A DNA stretch of 64,000 nucleotides from Corynebacterium zhongnanshanii (GCF_014490575.1 NZ_CP061033.1:1798001-1862000), one strand, 5' to 3'; counted from the stretch's first letter, positions 55,201-64,000 are shown. Notes: generated from the sequence alone by a model not told the origin. Numbers and translations are program-made.

Positions 55201-57444
55201 CACGATGGAGAAGCCGGATTCGCGCTGCACTACCTCGTCGATGTCCCGCAGGGTGGCGGCGAAGGATGGGGAGAGTTCGAACAGCTCTTTGCCCATCTTT
55301 CGGTGCTGGGAGCCGAAGCCGGAGTACACCCACACCGCTCCCGTGGTGCTTGGCGCGTCCTGGGTCTTGACCTGCGCGCCGGACTTCCCGGCTGCGATGC
55401 GCTGCAGGCCTGCGATGGCGGCCTCCCGGTCTTCGGCGATGACCGCGCCGCGGGAGCGTCCGTGGTTGCGCCCGGCCAGGGCGCGAGCAACGTCGCCGAG
55501 CTCCACCGATTCGTTGTGCTCCAGCCAGGTGGCCAGGGTGTCCGCTGCCACCCGACGCCGAGATGGCAGCAATCCCGATACCGGGAGAACGTACGGTGGT
55601 TGGGTGAGGACGCGGCGGTCCTGTTGTGCGCCCGGCTCGCCGGACTGTGCGCCAGTCTGTGCACCCGAGGCGTCTGCGTCTCGTGGGGCGTCCCGCTCGG
55701 GGTCGTAGGCCGCGATCACCACGTGCGCGTTCGTTCCACCGAAGCCGAAGCCAGACACACCCGCCACGGCGCGGCCGGAGTACTCCGGCCACTCGCGGGA
55801 GTCCTCCACAACCTCCAGGTGCTCCCGGTCGAAGTCGATGTATGGGTTCGGGCCCGCGAAGTTCAGGGTGGGCGGGATGCTGCCGTCCTGCATACCCATG
55901 ACCACCTTCATCACACCGGCCACACCTGCGGCAGCTTCCGTGTGGCCGAAGTTCGTCTTCGCGGAACCGAGCAGCAGCGGCTGTGCTGCGCTGCGGCCCG
56001 CGCCCAGTACCGTGCCCAGAGCAGTGGCTTCGATGGGATCACCCAGAATCGTGCCCGTACCGTGGGCTTCCACGTAATCCACGCTGTCGGGCGAGATGCC
56101 GGCGTCGGCATACGCGGCGCGCAACACATCGACCTGCGCATCCGGGTTCGGGGCGGTCAACCCGTTGGAGCGGCCATCGGAGTTCACGGCCGAGCCCTTG
56201 ATCACAGCAAGGATCGAGTCACCATCCCGGCGCGCATCGGACAGGCGCTTGAGCACCACCACGCCGGCGCCGTCGGAGCGGACGATGCCGTCGGCATCCT
56301 CGGAGAAGGCGTGGATCTTGCCGGTGGGGCTCAGCACGCCCAGCTCGGAGAAGGCCACGGTGGCAAACGGGCTGGCCAAGATGTTCACACCACCGGCCAG
56401 GGCCACGGTGGCATCCCCATCGCGCAACGCGCGCACGGCCTGGTGAATCGCCACCAAGGACGAGGAGCAGGCCGTGTCCAGAGCCACGGACGGCCCGCGG
56501 AAATCGAAGGCATAGGAGATGCGGTTGGCGATCACGGCCGTGGAATTACCCGTCAGCGCATAGGGGTGCGCCTCCTGGGGATCCGCGGAAATCAGGTTCG
56601 CGTAGTCATTATTGGTGGTTCCCATGAACACACCCACGTTGTCCCCGCGCAGGGTGTTCGCAGGAATGGAGGCATCCTCCAGGGCCTCCCAGGCGAGCTC
56701 CAGCATGATGCGCTGCTGGGGGTCCATGTTGGTGGCCTCCAGGGGGGACAGGCCGAAGAACTCCGCGTCGAAGGAGGCGATGTCCTCCAGGTAACCTCCG
56801 GTGAGGGTGGCTTCCGCCATGCGGCGGGTCATCGACTCGTCGCCGGCGTACTCCGTCCAGCGGCCAGCCGGGGGCTCGGAGATTCCATCGCGGTAGCCGC
56901 TGAGCATGTCCCACATCTCCTGGGCGTTGTCCGCGCCGGGATAGCGGCCGGACATGCCGACGATGGCGATGTCGCGATCCTCCGGCGCGAGGGCCTGGCC
57001 GGAGTGGGCTGTGCCGTCGGCGGAATAGGAGTTGTTGGACTGGCCGGCATGCGTGCCGGTGGCACGGCCATTGATGAGGTAATCCGCCAGGGCGGCGATG
57101 GTGTTGAACTCGTAGGCCACGGTGGCGTCCAGGGAATCGCCGGTCAGGCGTTCCAAGTCGCCCGAGAGGACCACAACGTCGCGAGAGGACAGGCCGAACT
57201 CCTCCATGGAGCGGTCATCGGTGATCTCCGCCATGGACAGGCCGGCGGTGCCGGCCACCCACTCGCGCAGCCACTGGCGCATCTCCTCCACGGTGCGGAC
57301 CTGAGCCGAGGTGGAGGGCAGCGGCACTGACGGCTGGTCAGTGCCTGGCTGGTCGCCGCCTGGCTGTGCTGCGTGCTGCTCCGCCTGCGGCTGGTCACCG
57401 CCTGGCTGGTCGCTGTGCAACTGTCCGTTGTGGTTGTCGGTCAC
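52240..57444 (-). CDS. pks13: Mycolate condensing polyketide synthase Pks13
   Basis: 1734 residues from the GTG at 57444 (MTDNHNG); a longer frame to 57510 is not favoured. Domain order: N-terminal ACP (EEFGLSSRDVV near residues 90-100), ketosynthase with ALDTACSSSLVAI, VEAHGTGT and NFGHTEAAAGVAG, acyltransferase with VVGQSMGEIAAAY, second ACP (DLGLDSLMGM), and thioesterase/acyltransferase with GGWSFGGALAYEA. This is the Pks13 architecture that condenses a meromycoloyl unit from FadD32 with a carboxylated acyl chain from AccD4. The Gln/Asp-rich N-terminal linker is long. The coupled genes are in the classic order. Confidence 0.95.
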   Translation of the reverse strand: MTDNHNGQLHSDQPGGDQPQAEQHAAQPGGDQPGTDQPSVPLPSTSAQVRTVEEMRQWLREWVAGTAGLSMAEITDDRSMEEFGLSSRDVVVLSGDLERLTGDSLDATVAYEFNTIAALADYLINGRATGTHAGQSNNSYSADGTAHSGQALAPEDRDIAIVGMSGRYPGADNAQEMWDMLSGYRDGISEPPAGRWTEYAGDESMTRRMAEATLTGGYLEDIASFDAEFFGLSPLEATNMDPQQRIMLELAWEALEDASIPANTLRGDNVGVFMGTTNNDYANLISADPQEAHPYALTGNSTAVIANRISYAFDFRGPSVALDTACSSSLVAIHQAVRALRDGDATVALAGGVNILASPFATVAFSELGVLSPTGKIHAFSEDADGIVRSDGAGVVVLKRLSDARRDGDSILAVIKGSAVNSDGRSNGLTAPNPDAQVDVLRAAYADAGISPDSVDYVEAHGTGTILGDPIEATALGTVLGAGRSAAQPLLLGSAKTNFGHTEAAAGVAGVMKVVMGMQDGSIPPTLNFAGPNPYIDFDREHLEVVEDSREWPEYSGRAVAGVSGFGFGGTNAHVVIAAYDPERDAPRDADASGAQTGAQSGEPGAQQDRRVLTQPPYVLPVSGLLPSRRRVAADTLATWLEHNESVELGDVARALAGRNHGRSRGAVIAEDREAAIAGLQRIAAGKSGAQVKTQDAPSTTGAVWVYSGFGSQHRKMGKELFELSPSFAATLRDIDEVVQRESGFSIVEMILDDEQNFDTTTAQVGITCIQIALTDLLRHVGASPAAVVGQSMGEIAAAYAVGGLSKEDALTVACHRSRLMGEGESLLTEDKQGAMAVVEFGVEELATFTAEHPEFEQVEPAVYAAPGMTTVGGPAEPVKKLVEYLEGEGKFARLLNVKGAGHTSMLDPILGELHFEISDIQARPIHTPLYSTVDRGTVYRPGESVHTADYFVRCTRQPVWFADATGQQFDDGYRTFVEIAPNPVALMPLMNNAFAHEAGDSKLLFALKRKEPAARTVTELLGELYVQGADLDLKALVGPDAGTGRIAAVPGVKWNLQRYWTNARPAGGALTGLPGRRVNLPNGQIVFSTDAAEVPSLDTLASSIGSQLAKEDPEIGSVKLILMDLQEHVLPSSGELTTVVDRTLGGWSLRTYDASLSTMPLIGERFLSTLYPMPDCRGGSGDEAGDQIPVVPVAGDSSGASAGASAGNAAPEGRGNEGVSAGQVGRGDVRSASNSIKNNNKLPEVDPDADRWSPESGVSVAARLREIVSESMGYDVEDLPGELPLIDLGLDSLMGMRIKNRVEYEFDIPSLQVQTLRDGSVDDVIAMVEQMVADRHGLGEAVLTGEGAGVEGSADAESTSDYTVKAGGVAPRDASERLVFATWAKITGAAAAGVTSELPAISEEQAKAIAERLSERSHAEITAEDVLHAKTMESLSTVVRQSLETEVEGNIRVLRARPDTEEGAAVPAVFLFHPAGGSASVYQPLTRRLPENTPVYGVERLEGDLSDRVAAYLDEIVELSAGQPVILGGWSFGGALAYEAAQQLQQRAEEGLPSASVARIILLDTVQPRNPAPDTKEEMHARWDRYAAFAQKTYGLPLEIPHDLLESQGEGVMLAMFQQFLDSPEAHGLGLPAGVLEHQRASFVDNRVLDSLDFQAWASVDVPVTLFRAERMHDGALELEPALHDIAEDGNWGQIVKDLEIIHLHGDHLAVVDEPEISTVGAVMSQYIASLVQ

Positions 57445-57662
57445 GTGGTTCCTTTCGGTAAAGACCTCGGTGCAGGCCTGCCTCTGCCAGTCCTGTCGCT
57501 GTGTAGCCACGGGAAAAGGTCATCGTTCAAAAGGACGATGACCATGTGACACATGTGAATAATGTTACGGGTGTTCATGCTACAGGCTAGGGTGCCACAA
57601 TCACAGCACCCACGCCTGCGCACACTCACACCATCACAACCCGTTATAACGCTGGCGCGGAG

Positions 57663-59516
57663 CTAAATATTTCCGTCAGCGTACGCCTTCGCCGCCACCC
57701 GGCGTGCGATCTTGTTGGCCGAGGAGCGCGGCAGCTTGCCCGGATCCACGATCTTCACGTCCTCCGGCTGCACACCGTGCGTCTTCGTCACGGCAGCTCG
57801 AATAGCCTCCACAGCTTCGGCGTCGTTGGCAGCATCCGCCTCTGGATCGCGCTCGGCGATAATCACCAAGCCCTCGATGTCACCCTCGGAGACAGCAAAG
57901 GCCGCGATCACCGCAGGAGCGGTCTGCTCCGTGGACTCGTCCGCGGTGGCCTCAATATCCTGCGGGTAGTGGTTGCGGCCAGCCACAATAATCAGGTCCT
58001 TCAGGCGACCCGTGATGAACAAGTGATCGTCCACAATCACAGCCAGGTCGCCGGTGCGCATCCACATGTCCTCGGCAGCGCCCTCGGACCGGGAGCCTTC
58101 CTCCAAACGATCCGCCAGCGCCAGGGTGTTGTGGAACGTCTCCTTCGTCTCCTCCTCGCGGCCCAGGTATCCGGCGGCCATGTTCTCGCCGTGCACCCAG
58201 ATCTCACCCACGGTTCCGTCGGCCACTTCCTTGCCGGTCTCCGGATCCACGATGCACATCACCTGCGGTGCACACACCTGACCCAGGGACATGAGCGGCA
58301 TTGCAGCCGCGTCACCCTCCTCGCGCTCCTGAGCCACACCGGCGGACAGCTGCTCGCGGTCAAACCACTTCGCCAGCGGACGCTCGTCGGTGGTCGGCGT
58401 GGTCACCAGCAGGGTTGCCTCCGCCAGACCATAGGACGGACGTACCGCCGCGCGCTCCAGGCCGTACTTGCCGAACACATCCAGGAACTTCTGCACCGAG
58501 GAGTTGTGCACCGGCTCCGAGCCATTGATGATGCCATCCACACGGGACAGGTCCAGCCCTTCCAGGCCCTGCACCTTCTCCGGGTCCGCGTAGCGCACGG
58601 CCAGCTCCATCGCGAAGTTAGGAACCACCGTGTAGACGTTCTCCTCGTCCTCACGGCGGTTGATCTGCTTCAGCCAGCGGGCCGGATCCTGGATGAAGTC
58701 CCGGGGGCTCATCAGATCGAAAGGAATGCCCAGGATGATCACGAACGCCGCCAGGATCAGGCCCATGTCGTGGTGCATCGGCAACCACGTGGACAAGCGC
58801 AGCGGAGTCTTCAGCTGTGCGGCTTGGAAGATCTGCAGCACGTTCGTGACGATGGACTTGTGCGTCAGAATCACACCGGCCGGCGTGCGGGTAGAGCCGG
58901 AGGTGTACTGCAGGAACGCCTCATCCGAGGAGGACGGCGCCAGCGACGGATCCGCCATAATCGCCATCATGGGGTTCACCCATTCTTCGGCCAGGCTGTC
59001 CGGCAGCGCATCCACCGTCAGCACACGCGGACGCTCCGCCGCCGGCACGGAAGAAAAGTGTTGACGCACCGCCGCCGCGGACACCTTGTTCGTCAGCACC
59101 ACCTTCGGCTCGGAGGACCCCAGCACCGCCGACAGGTGCCCACTGTGCCCCGGCTCATTCGGGTCATACAGCGGCACCGGCACCAGCTTCGCGTACATCG
59201 CACCCAGGAAGGCGTACATGTACTCCGGGGAGTTGTTCATCAAAATGGCCACACGGTCGCCCTTGTTCGCCACCTGCTGCAGGCGCACGCACACCGCCTT
59301 GATGCGCGTGTTCACCTCCGCGCGCGTGATCTCCTTGACGTCGCCCTCGCGGGAGGCGGTGTAGTCGTGGTAGCGAATCAGCACGCTGTCCGTGGTGCCT
59401 TCCATCTGCGCCATGGTGTAGAGCATCTCGCTCATTCCCGAGAGCGTCAGCTGGTCCGGGATATTGATTTTTCCCTCGTCATCATAGAATTGCTGCATTG
59501 CTGCTGAAATATCCAC
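57663..59516 (-). CDS. fadD32: Fatty-acyl-AMP ligase FadD32
   Basis: 617 residues. Adenylation motifs are LQYTSGSTRTPAGVILTH (near residue 204), MHHDMGLILAAF, SYGLAEATLL and MWMRTGDLAVI. The C-terminal catalytic region reads GKLPRSSANKIARRVA. FadD32 makes meromycoloyl-AMP and loads it on the N-terminal ACP of Pks13. The GTG start at 59516 has AAGGGAG upstream. The location directly upstream of pks13 is diagnostic. Confidence 0.94.
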   Translation of the reverse strand: MDISAAMQQFYDDEGKINIPDQLTLSGMSEMLYTMAQMEGTTDSVLIRYHDYTASREGDVKEITRAEVNTRIKAVCVRLQQVANKGDRVAILMNNSPEYMYAFLGAMYAKLVPVPLYDPNEPGHSGHLSAVLGSSEPKVVLTNKVSAAAVRQHFSSVPAAERPRVLTVDALPDSLAEEWVNPMMAIMADPSLAPSSSDEAFLQYTSGSTRTPAGVILTHKSIVTNVLQIFQAAQLKTPLRLSTWLPMHHDMGLILAAFVIILGIPFDLMSPRDFIQDPARWLKQINRREDEENVYTVVPNFAMELAVRYADPEKVQGLEGLDLSRVDGIINGSEPVHNSSVQKFLDVFGKYGLERAAVRPSYGLAEATLLVTTPTTDERPLAKWFDREQLSAGVAQEREEGDAAAMPLMSLGQVCAPQVMCIVDPETGKEVADGTVGEIWVHGENMAAGYLGREEETKETFHNTLALADRLEEGSRSEGAAEDMWMRTGDLAVIVDDHLFITGRLKDLIIVAGRNHYPQDIEATADESTEQTAPAVIAAFAVSEGDIEGLVIIAERDPEADAANDAEAVEAIRAAVTKTHGVQPEDVKIVDPGKLPRSSANKIARRVAAKAYADGNI

Positions 59517-59773
59517 GTGGGTCTCCCTTGCGGTCGTATTGCTGAGAATAATTATGCGATGGAACTAATTTCAATGGAATGCCCGGCGGGATCCATTAAC
59601 TTTTATCTAGTGAAACACACAAAGAGGGTTGCCGCGCGGTTTACACGCAACAACCCCCTATTTTCGGTAATGAAATAAGGACGACGCCCCCGCCCATGTA
59701 CTTCGCGTGCGGACGTCGGGGGTGCGCGGCGTGGGCGTCGGCGTCGGGGGAAAGGGACGGGGAGCGAGGAGCG

Positions 59774-60718
59774 CTAGAGGCGCTCGCGGATCAGGTCGCC
59801 CGCCCAGCCCACGATCCACTGCGGCGCGGTCTGGCCCGGCACCACGGTGCCGTTCGTGGCGTACTGCGCGTGGACCGCGTTCGCGGCGATGAGGTCCTGC
59901 GCGCGGCCGATGGCGTTGCCGATGCCGACGGGGGCGTCGCAGACCAGGTCCTCCTTTGCGCAGAGGTTGAAGACGCGGTCGTTCAGCTGGTTGAAGCCAT
60001 CGGGGCGAGGGCCGCGCATCGAGGCGCCGGGGACGATGCCCTGGATCAGCGGGCCGACCGCCTGTAGCGCGATCTCCGCGCCCGTGCCACCGATCGAGGT
60101 ATCGCCCACCAGAGTTCCGCGGCCGGCTTCCATGCGGCCATCGGCGATCAGAGCCACGCCCGCGATGGTATCCGCAGGAACAGGGCCGCGATCATTGCCG
60201 ATGTCGGACGCCATATCGCCGCCAATCACCGCACCCTGACTGAAGCCCACGATGATGAACTTCGTACCCGGGCACGCCTCGTGAGTCTGGGTAAGCTCCG
60301 CGGCCAGCTTGGAGTAGCCCTCCTGGCGAGAATCGTCATAGGACATCTCGTGCTGCGCATTAATGTTGCGGAACTGGGCGGTGTACGGCAGAGTCCACAC
60401 CTTCACCTGCGACGGATCGAACTGCTGCTTCAGCGGGTTCGTCACCTCCAGCAGCAGAGAGTTCGGGTTCGCCGACGGGTTCATCGAATCATCATCCGCG
60501 CGGGACTCCCACGTACCCGGCGCGGCGAGGACCTCCACGGCCACGCAGCCCGGGGGGTTGGTGCTGTCTTCGGGCTGGTTTGTGTCGCCGCCGGGGTGCT
60601 CGGCCTGGTGCTGACCCGGGCCCGGCGGGTTGTTCGAGTTATTGACCCACTGGCCCACGCCCACGACGATGGCGACCAGCAGCACAATCACGCCCAGAAT
60701 AGTTAGTGTCTTGCGCAT
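59774..60718 (-). CDS. Cutinase-like serine hydrolase (Culp type)
   Basis: 314 residues. A single N-terminal TM/signal anchor (LTILGVIVLLVAIVVGVGQWV) is followed by a Pro/Gly/Asn-rich linker and a cutinase fold with nucleophile elbow GFSQGAVIGGD (near residue 156) and late NDRVFNLCAKEDLVCDAP, which holds the catalytic Asp and a disulfide; the final His is expected near HAQYATNG. Culp6-like enzymes lie beside mycolate genes in Mycobacteriales and act on lipids in the envelope. The substrate is not fixed. Confidence 0.88.
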   Translation of the reverse strand: MRKTLTILGVIVLLVAIVVGVGQWVNNSNNPPGPGQHQAEHPGGDTNQPEDSTNPPGCVAVEVLAAPGTWESRADDDSMNPSANPNSLLLEVTNPLKQQFDPSQVKVWTLPYTAQFRNINAQHEMSYDDSRQEGYSKLAAELTQTHEACPGTKFIIVGFSQGAVIGGDMASDIGNDRGPVPADTIAGVALIADGRMEAGRGTLVGDTSIGGTGAEIALQAVGPLIQGIVPGASMRGPRPDGFNQLNDRVFNLCAKEDLVCDAPVGIGNAIGRAQDLIAANAVHAQYATNGTVVPGQTAPQWIVGWAGDLIRERL

Positions 60719-60831
60719 AAATCCTTACATTCCTTCAGCTCGCCGAGCGCGAAAAGGGTTTTCCCGCTGCACGGAAATAGGTGACGGGGGATAGCATCTG
60801 CTATCGACTAGCGTTCGCTAGATTCACCAGA

Positions 60832-61473
60832 TTAGCCGCAGTAAGCCGATTTTGCCGCGTCCACAATAATCTTTTCCGCGTCCCGCGGATCGCCCTTCAC
60901 AATTCCCTTGGTTTCCAACTGGCCAGCCGCCACAGGGACCAGCAGGTCCTGCTGGCCATCCTGGGAGGTGCGGCAGTAGGAACGCCCGGCGGCAATCAGG
61001 GAATCCTCCATGCCCTTCGCGCCACCTTCGGCCTTGGACAAGTCAATGTTCTTGTCCTTGAGGGACTTCAGGAACTCCTTGTCCTCTTCGGTGCGGCCGT
61101 CCACGAGGGGCACCTCGTCAACCTTGTCCACCGAACCGTCGCGGGGGTTCGGCACGACCTCTCCCCCGGCGTTACTGTTCTGGCCGGAAGATGCGTTGGA
61201 TTCCTTCTGGTCTTTCTGGTCCTTCTGGTCTGAGGAACCGGAGTTTTTGTCGTCCTTGTCGGAGCTGGACTTGTCGTCCTTGTCGGAGCCGGAGCCCTTG
61301 TCCGAGTTCTTGTCGTCGGCCTTGCTGGATACCGTGACGGACGGGATCGAGGTCTCGGAGTTGCCCGCGGAGTTATCCACAGTGTCCGAGCCACAGGCCG
61401 CCAGGCCGCACAGCAGCACAGAAGATACTGCTGCCGCAGCCGCGGTGCGCTTGAGTGTGAATGCTCGTGCCAT
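60832..61473 (-). CDS. Secreted lipoprotein, Ser/Asp/Lys-rich, unknown function
   Basis: 213 residues. The signal peptide ends in a lipobox (LLCGLAACGS, Cys near residue 27), then a repetitive Asp/Lys/Ser linker (about residues 50-105) of the kind that spans the wall, then a C-terminal domain with EDKEFLKSLKDKNIDLSKAEGG and SLIAAGRSYCRTSQDG and a final Cys (KSAYCG), probably disulfide-linked. Comparable genes occur between the cutinase-like and mycolyltransferase genes in corynebacteria. Function unknown. Confidence 0.75.
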   Translation of the reverse strand: MARAFTLKRTAAAAAVSSVLLCGLAACGSDTVDNSAGNSETSIPSVTVSSKADDKNSDKGSGSDKDDKSSSDKDDKNSGSSDQKDQKDQKESNASSGQNSNAGGEVVPNPRDGSVDKVDEVPLVDGRTEEDKEFLKSLKDKNIDLSKAEGGAKGMEDSLIAAGRSYCRTSQDGQQDLLVPVAAGQLETKGIVKGDPRDAEKIIVDAAKSAYCG

Positions 61474-61655
61474 GAAAACTCCTTTTGGGAAAACTCCTGG
61501 GTTCTTAAAACAGCTAGTGTAGCCGCGGCTCCGACCGTGTGGTCGGAGCCGTGCGGCGGCGAGCCATATACCGCCAGGTTGTTGGTCAGTTGCTACCGGT
61601 TACTGCTCCGCCAGGTGCTGGCCGGGTGCTGGCCGGGTTCCGGCCGTGCCATCAA

Positions 61656-63632
61656 CTAGTTGCGCTGCTCCTCAATCCGGCCGTTGATCTCGCGGATAGT
61701 TCCGTTCTGGAACTTCTGCTCGTTACCGCCAGCTGGGATGGCCGCGAAGTCAGCAGTTGGCCAGCCGTACTCGCCCTGCTCCCAGCGGTGCTCGCCCCAC
61801 TTGTCGAAGATCGGACCGTACATGATCTTCTGGGCACCCGTCTTGTGGGTCCAGTAGATGTTGCCCTTCTCGAACTGGCTGAATGCGCCACCGTTGATCA
61901 GGATCTCATTGGACTTTGGCCAACCCAAGTCGCTGGTTGGGCCGCCGAGCTTCATGTACTTCTCGGCGATCTTGCCTTCCACGTAGTGGAAGTTTCCATC
62001 GCGATCCTTGGTGATCACACCGTTTTCAAACTTCTGGATCGTTCCACCGGCCACTGGCTCAGCAGGGGCGATTGGGTAGCCCAAGCGACCATTCTCGTAC
62101 TTGGTGGTTCCCCAGAAGTCCAGGAAGTCCTTTGCGATCTCCACGGCACCGGTCTGGTGGGTCCAGTAAATATTGCCGTGCTCGAAGGTCACGAAGCGGC
62201 CGCGACCGTTAGAGATCGTGTACTCCTCAGAGGTTGGGTAGCCCAGCCAGGACTCGGTGGCACCAATCTCGGAGTAGCGTGCACCGATGCGGCCCCACAG
62301 GAAGTGAGCATCCGTCTTCGGAGTCCAGAACGCACGTCCACCGCGGAAGTCCTGAATCTTTCCGCCCTTAGCGCCGTCGTATTCGCCGGACACACACTCT
62401 CCCATCTCTGGGACGTCGGCAACACGAGCACCGATGGCGCCCTGCGCAGCACACTGTGCACCGCGGTCGTCCTTCGGCAGGCCCAGGGCGTCGGCGATGT
62501 ACGGCCACGCCTCCACCATCTCGAACTGCCAGTACTTCCAGGAGTGGGTTCCGGATGGACGGAACTTCGCAATAACTGGCAAGTTCGCCTGCTTCGCGCG
62601 CTGCACGAAGGTCTCGGTGGTCATGCGGGACATTGCCTCCAGACCAAAGCCAGCCAGGTTCTTAGGCAGGCCTGGGATGTCGCCAGCTTCGTCGTACTGA
62701 CCCGCAGCACCATTACCAGCGGACACATAAACGGTCTTGCCCTTCAGCGCGTCCATGCCCAGCTTAGGATCGTGGTCGATCCAGTCCTGGGAGCCATGAG
62801 GACCCCACATGTTCGTGGCGTCCATGCCGGAGCCTTCCTTCACCGCATAGGAAATGCCCTGAGGCATGCCGTAGGACGTGGTGTCCAAGTAGCCGGAGAA
62901 GGAGCCCACGAACTTGAACATGTCTGGGAAGCGTTCAGCCAGGTTCATCGCGGCGGTTCCACCCATGGACAGGCCCGTGATCGCGCGGTCCTCGGTGGTG
63001 CGCCAGCCCTCGCGCAGCACAGGTGGCAGTTCCTTAGTCAGGAAGGTCTCCCACTTGAAGTGCTTGCCGGAATCTGGCTTCTGCCAGTCCGTGTAGAAGG
63101 AAGAGTTACCGCCCACAGGCAGGATCACGTTCACGTTCTTGTCCGCGTAGAAGGAGGCGATGTTGGTCTCCAGGGTCCAGCCGGACTCGTCGTCGCGCGC
63201 GCGCAGACCATCCAGAGCCCACACGGAGGGGAAGGACTTCTCTGGGTGGATGTACCAGTCACGGGCCAGGAGGATCTGCACCTTGATAGGCTCGCCCGGC
63301 ATTGCGGCAGAGTTGATGTACACATTCGCCCAGCGGTTCGTGATCCACTCCACGCGGTCCACAGACACACCTTCTGGAAGACCCTTCAGAACCTGCTCGG
63401 TCACCTTGGTGGGGGTGCGGTCCGGCCTCTGGTCGGACCTCATGTACTCCGCGGTGGAGCCTGGGCCGAGGTTGCTGGACAGCGACCCGGAGCTGCTAGG
63501 CTGCGCCACGGCGTACGAGCCGGTCGGCAGAGCGAGCGCAAGTGCTACTGGTACAGCCAGGGAAGCCGCACGGACGCGGCGCGCGGGACTGGTACGGCGG
63601 TTAGGGCGTGTGGAGGTCGCGCTGAATCGCAT
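61656..63632 (-). CDS. Corynomycolyltransferase with C-terminal LGFP repeats
   Basis: 658 residues. A signal peptide (AASLAVPVALALALPTG) is followed by an esterase-D/antigen-85-like catalytic domain with the nucleophile in AITGLSMGGTAAMN (near residue 199) and the His in GTHSWKYWQ (near residue 391). The C-terminal ~260 residues contain at least four LGFP-type repeats (WGRIGARYSEIGATESWLGYP; LGYPIAPAEP; LGWPKSNE; YGWPTAD), which are thought to bind the wall. This is the Cop1/PS1-like architecture. It transfers mycoloyl groups between trehalose mycolates and arabinogalactan. It is the last gene of the mycolate region. Confidence 0.93.
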   Translation of the reverse strand: MRFSATSTRPNRRTSPARRVRAASLAVPVALALALPTGSYAVAQPSSSGSLSSNLGPGSTAEYMRSDQRPDRTPTKVTEQVLKGLPEGVSVDRVEWITNRWANVYINSAAMPGEPIKVQILLARDWYIHPEKSFPSVWALDGLRARDDESGWTLETNIASFYADKNVNVILPVGGNSSFYTDWQKPDSGKHFKWETFLTKELPPVLREGWRTTEDRAITGLSMGGTAAMNLAERFPDMFKFVGSFSGYLDTTSYGMPQGISYAVKEGSGMDATNMWGPHGSQDWIDHDPKLGMDALKGKTVYVSAGNGAAGQYDEAGDIPGLPKNLAGFGLEAMSRMTTETFVQRAKQANLPVIAKFRPSGTHSWKYWQFEMVEAWPYIADALGLPKDDRGAQCAAQGAIGARVADVPEMGECVSGEYDGAKGGKIQDFRGGRAFWTPKTDAHFLWGRIGARYSEIGATESWLGYPTSEEYTISNGRGRFVTFEHGNIYWTHQTGAVEIAKDFLDFWGTTKYENGRLGYPIAPAEPVAGGTIQKFENGVITKDRDGNFHYVEGKIAEKYMKLGGPTSDLGWPKSNEILINGGAFSQFEKGNIYWTHKTGAQKIMYGPIFDKWGEHRWEQGEYGWPTADFAAIPAGGNEQKFQNGTIREINGRIEEQRN

Positions 63633-64000
63633 GTGTTCTGTCTTCCTTGTATGTGAATGGGTGTGAAGTTTTCCGCCACTTCATGCACCGGGCTAGGCCT
63701 GCGGGTAACCCTGCAGCTAGTTCTGCGGCTAGGCCTACAGTTCTACGGCTAGGGCTGTGGCTCAGCCTGCCCATGAACGGTAGTGCGCATGGGCATAGAC
63801 GGTGCGCCGGCCCATGGAGGTTCCCCTCCTCCATCGGTTCCGGCTGTGTATGAAATTCTGGCTGGGTATAACGCGCAATGAACCGCGGTGAATCCACGGT
63901 GTATCACGGTGTGTGTCATAACCTGGGTGCCATTATTACAGCGGATCTAACTAAACCTTAGCCAACACTCCGAGAAAGTTAAAGTTTTACTTGAAGGTTA
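63633..64000. other. Upstream region of the mycolyltransferase gene
   Basis: This presumably holds the promoter of the minus-strand mycolyltransferase gene. It contains a 20-bp near-tandem repeat (63721-63740 and 63741-63760, 15 of 20 identical), with related GGCTAGG elements at 63691, 63727 and 63747. An open frame here has no supported start. The right-hand gene is beyond the window. Confidence 0.5.

Noticed and set aside
63941..63970. DtxR-like sequence near the right edge
   Set aside because: Only one half-site (ACTAAACCTTAGCC) resembles the box; the second half does not match.

Overview
The window looks like the chromosome of a mycolic-acid-containing actinobacterium, most likely a Corynebacterium. 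The reasons are the accD4-pks13-fadD32 mycolate condensation locus next to a mycolyltransferase with LGFP-type repeats, the S10 ribosomal cluster split between rpsQ and rplN, a DUF3068 gene between rplL and rpoB, DtxR-type operators, frequent GTG starts and moderately high GC. I cannot name the species from sequence alone.

Layout. 1-2217: minus-strand ABC transporter (ATPase, 11-12 TM permease, start of a third gene), AT-richer than its surroundings. 2586-5451: plus-strand metal-chelate or cofactor uptake operon (FecCD permease, ATPase, lipoprotein) preceded by a perfect 17-bp palindrome. 5565-6826: rplN-rplX-rplE. 6827-14294: the break in the ribosomal cluster. It holds a secreted Asn-rich small protein, then a siderophore-uptake island (lipoprotein, two permeases, ATPase, and a formyltransferase relative missing its catalytic core) behind a DtxR-like box. 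Two ~140-bp direct repeats bracket this island. 14295-19473: the S10 operon, rpsJ to rpsQ. 20074-25977: a J-domain-like small protein, an ABC transporter set behind a second DtxR-like box, a cyclase/AhpD-like/SDR operon, and a secreted protein with a hydrophobic, cysteine-bracketed C-terminus. 26226-31086: the str operon (rpsL, rpsG, fusA, tuf). 31428-35037: DUF4236, idi plus a squalene/phytoene-synthase relative, and two exported proteins. 35202-45221: rpoC, rpoB, a DUF3068 membrane protein, rplL, rplJ. 45606-50393: lipase, UDP-glucose dehydrogenase, dCTP deaminase, acyl-CoA synthetase. 50571-63632: the mycolate cassette (accD4, pks13, fadD32, cutinase-like hydrolase, secreted acidic protein, mycolyltransferase).

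How it works together. Most of the window is translation and transcription machinery on the minus strand. FadD32 activates the meromycolate, AccD4 supplies the carboxylated partner, Pks13 condenses them, and the secreted mycolyltransferase moves the product to trehalose or the cell wall. Iron-related functions appear at least twice, each near a DtxR-like operator. The most unusual parts are the repeat-flanked siderophore island with its core-deleted formyltransferase, the two unrecognised exported proteins (7547-8053 and 25378-25977), an SDR lacking its catalytic Tyr/Lys pair, and a 14-C tract beside a perfect 22-bp terminator after rpoC.
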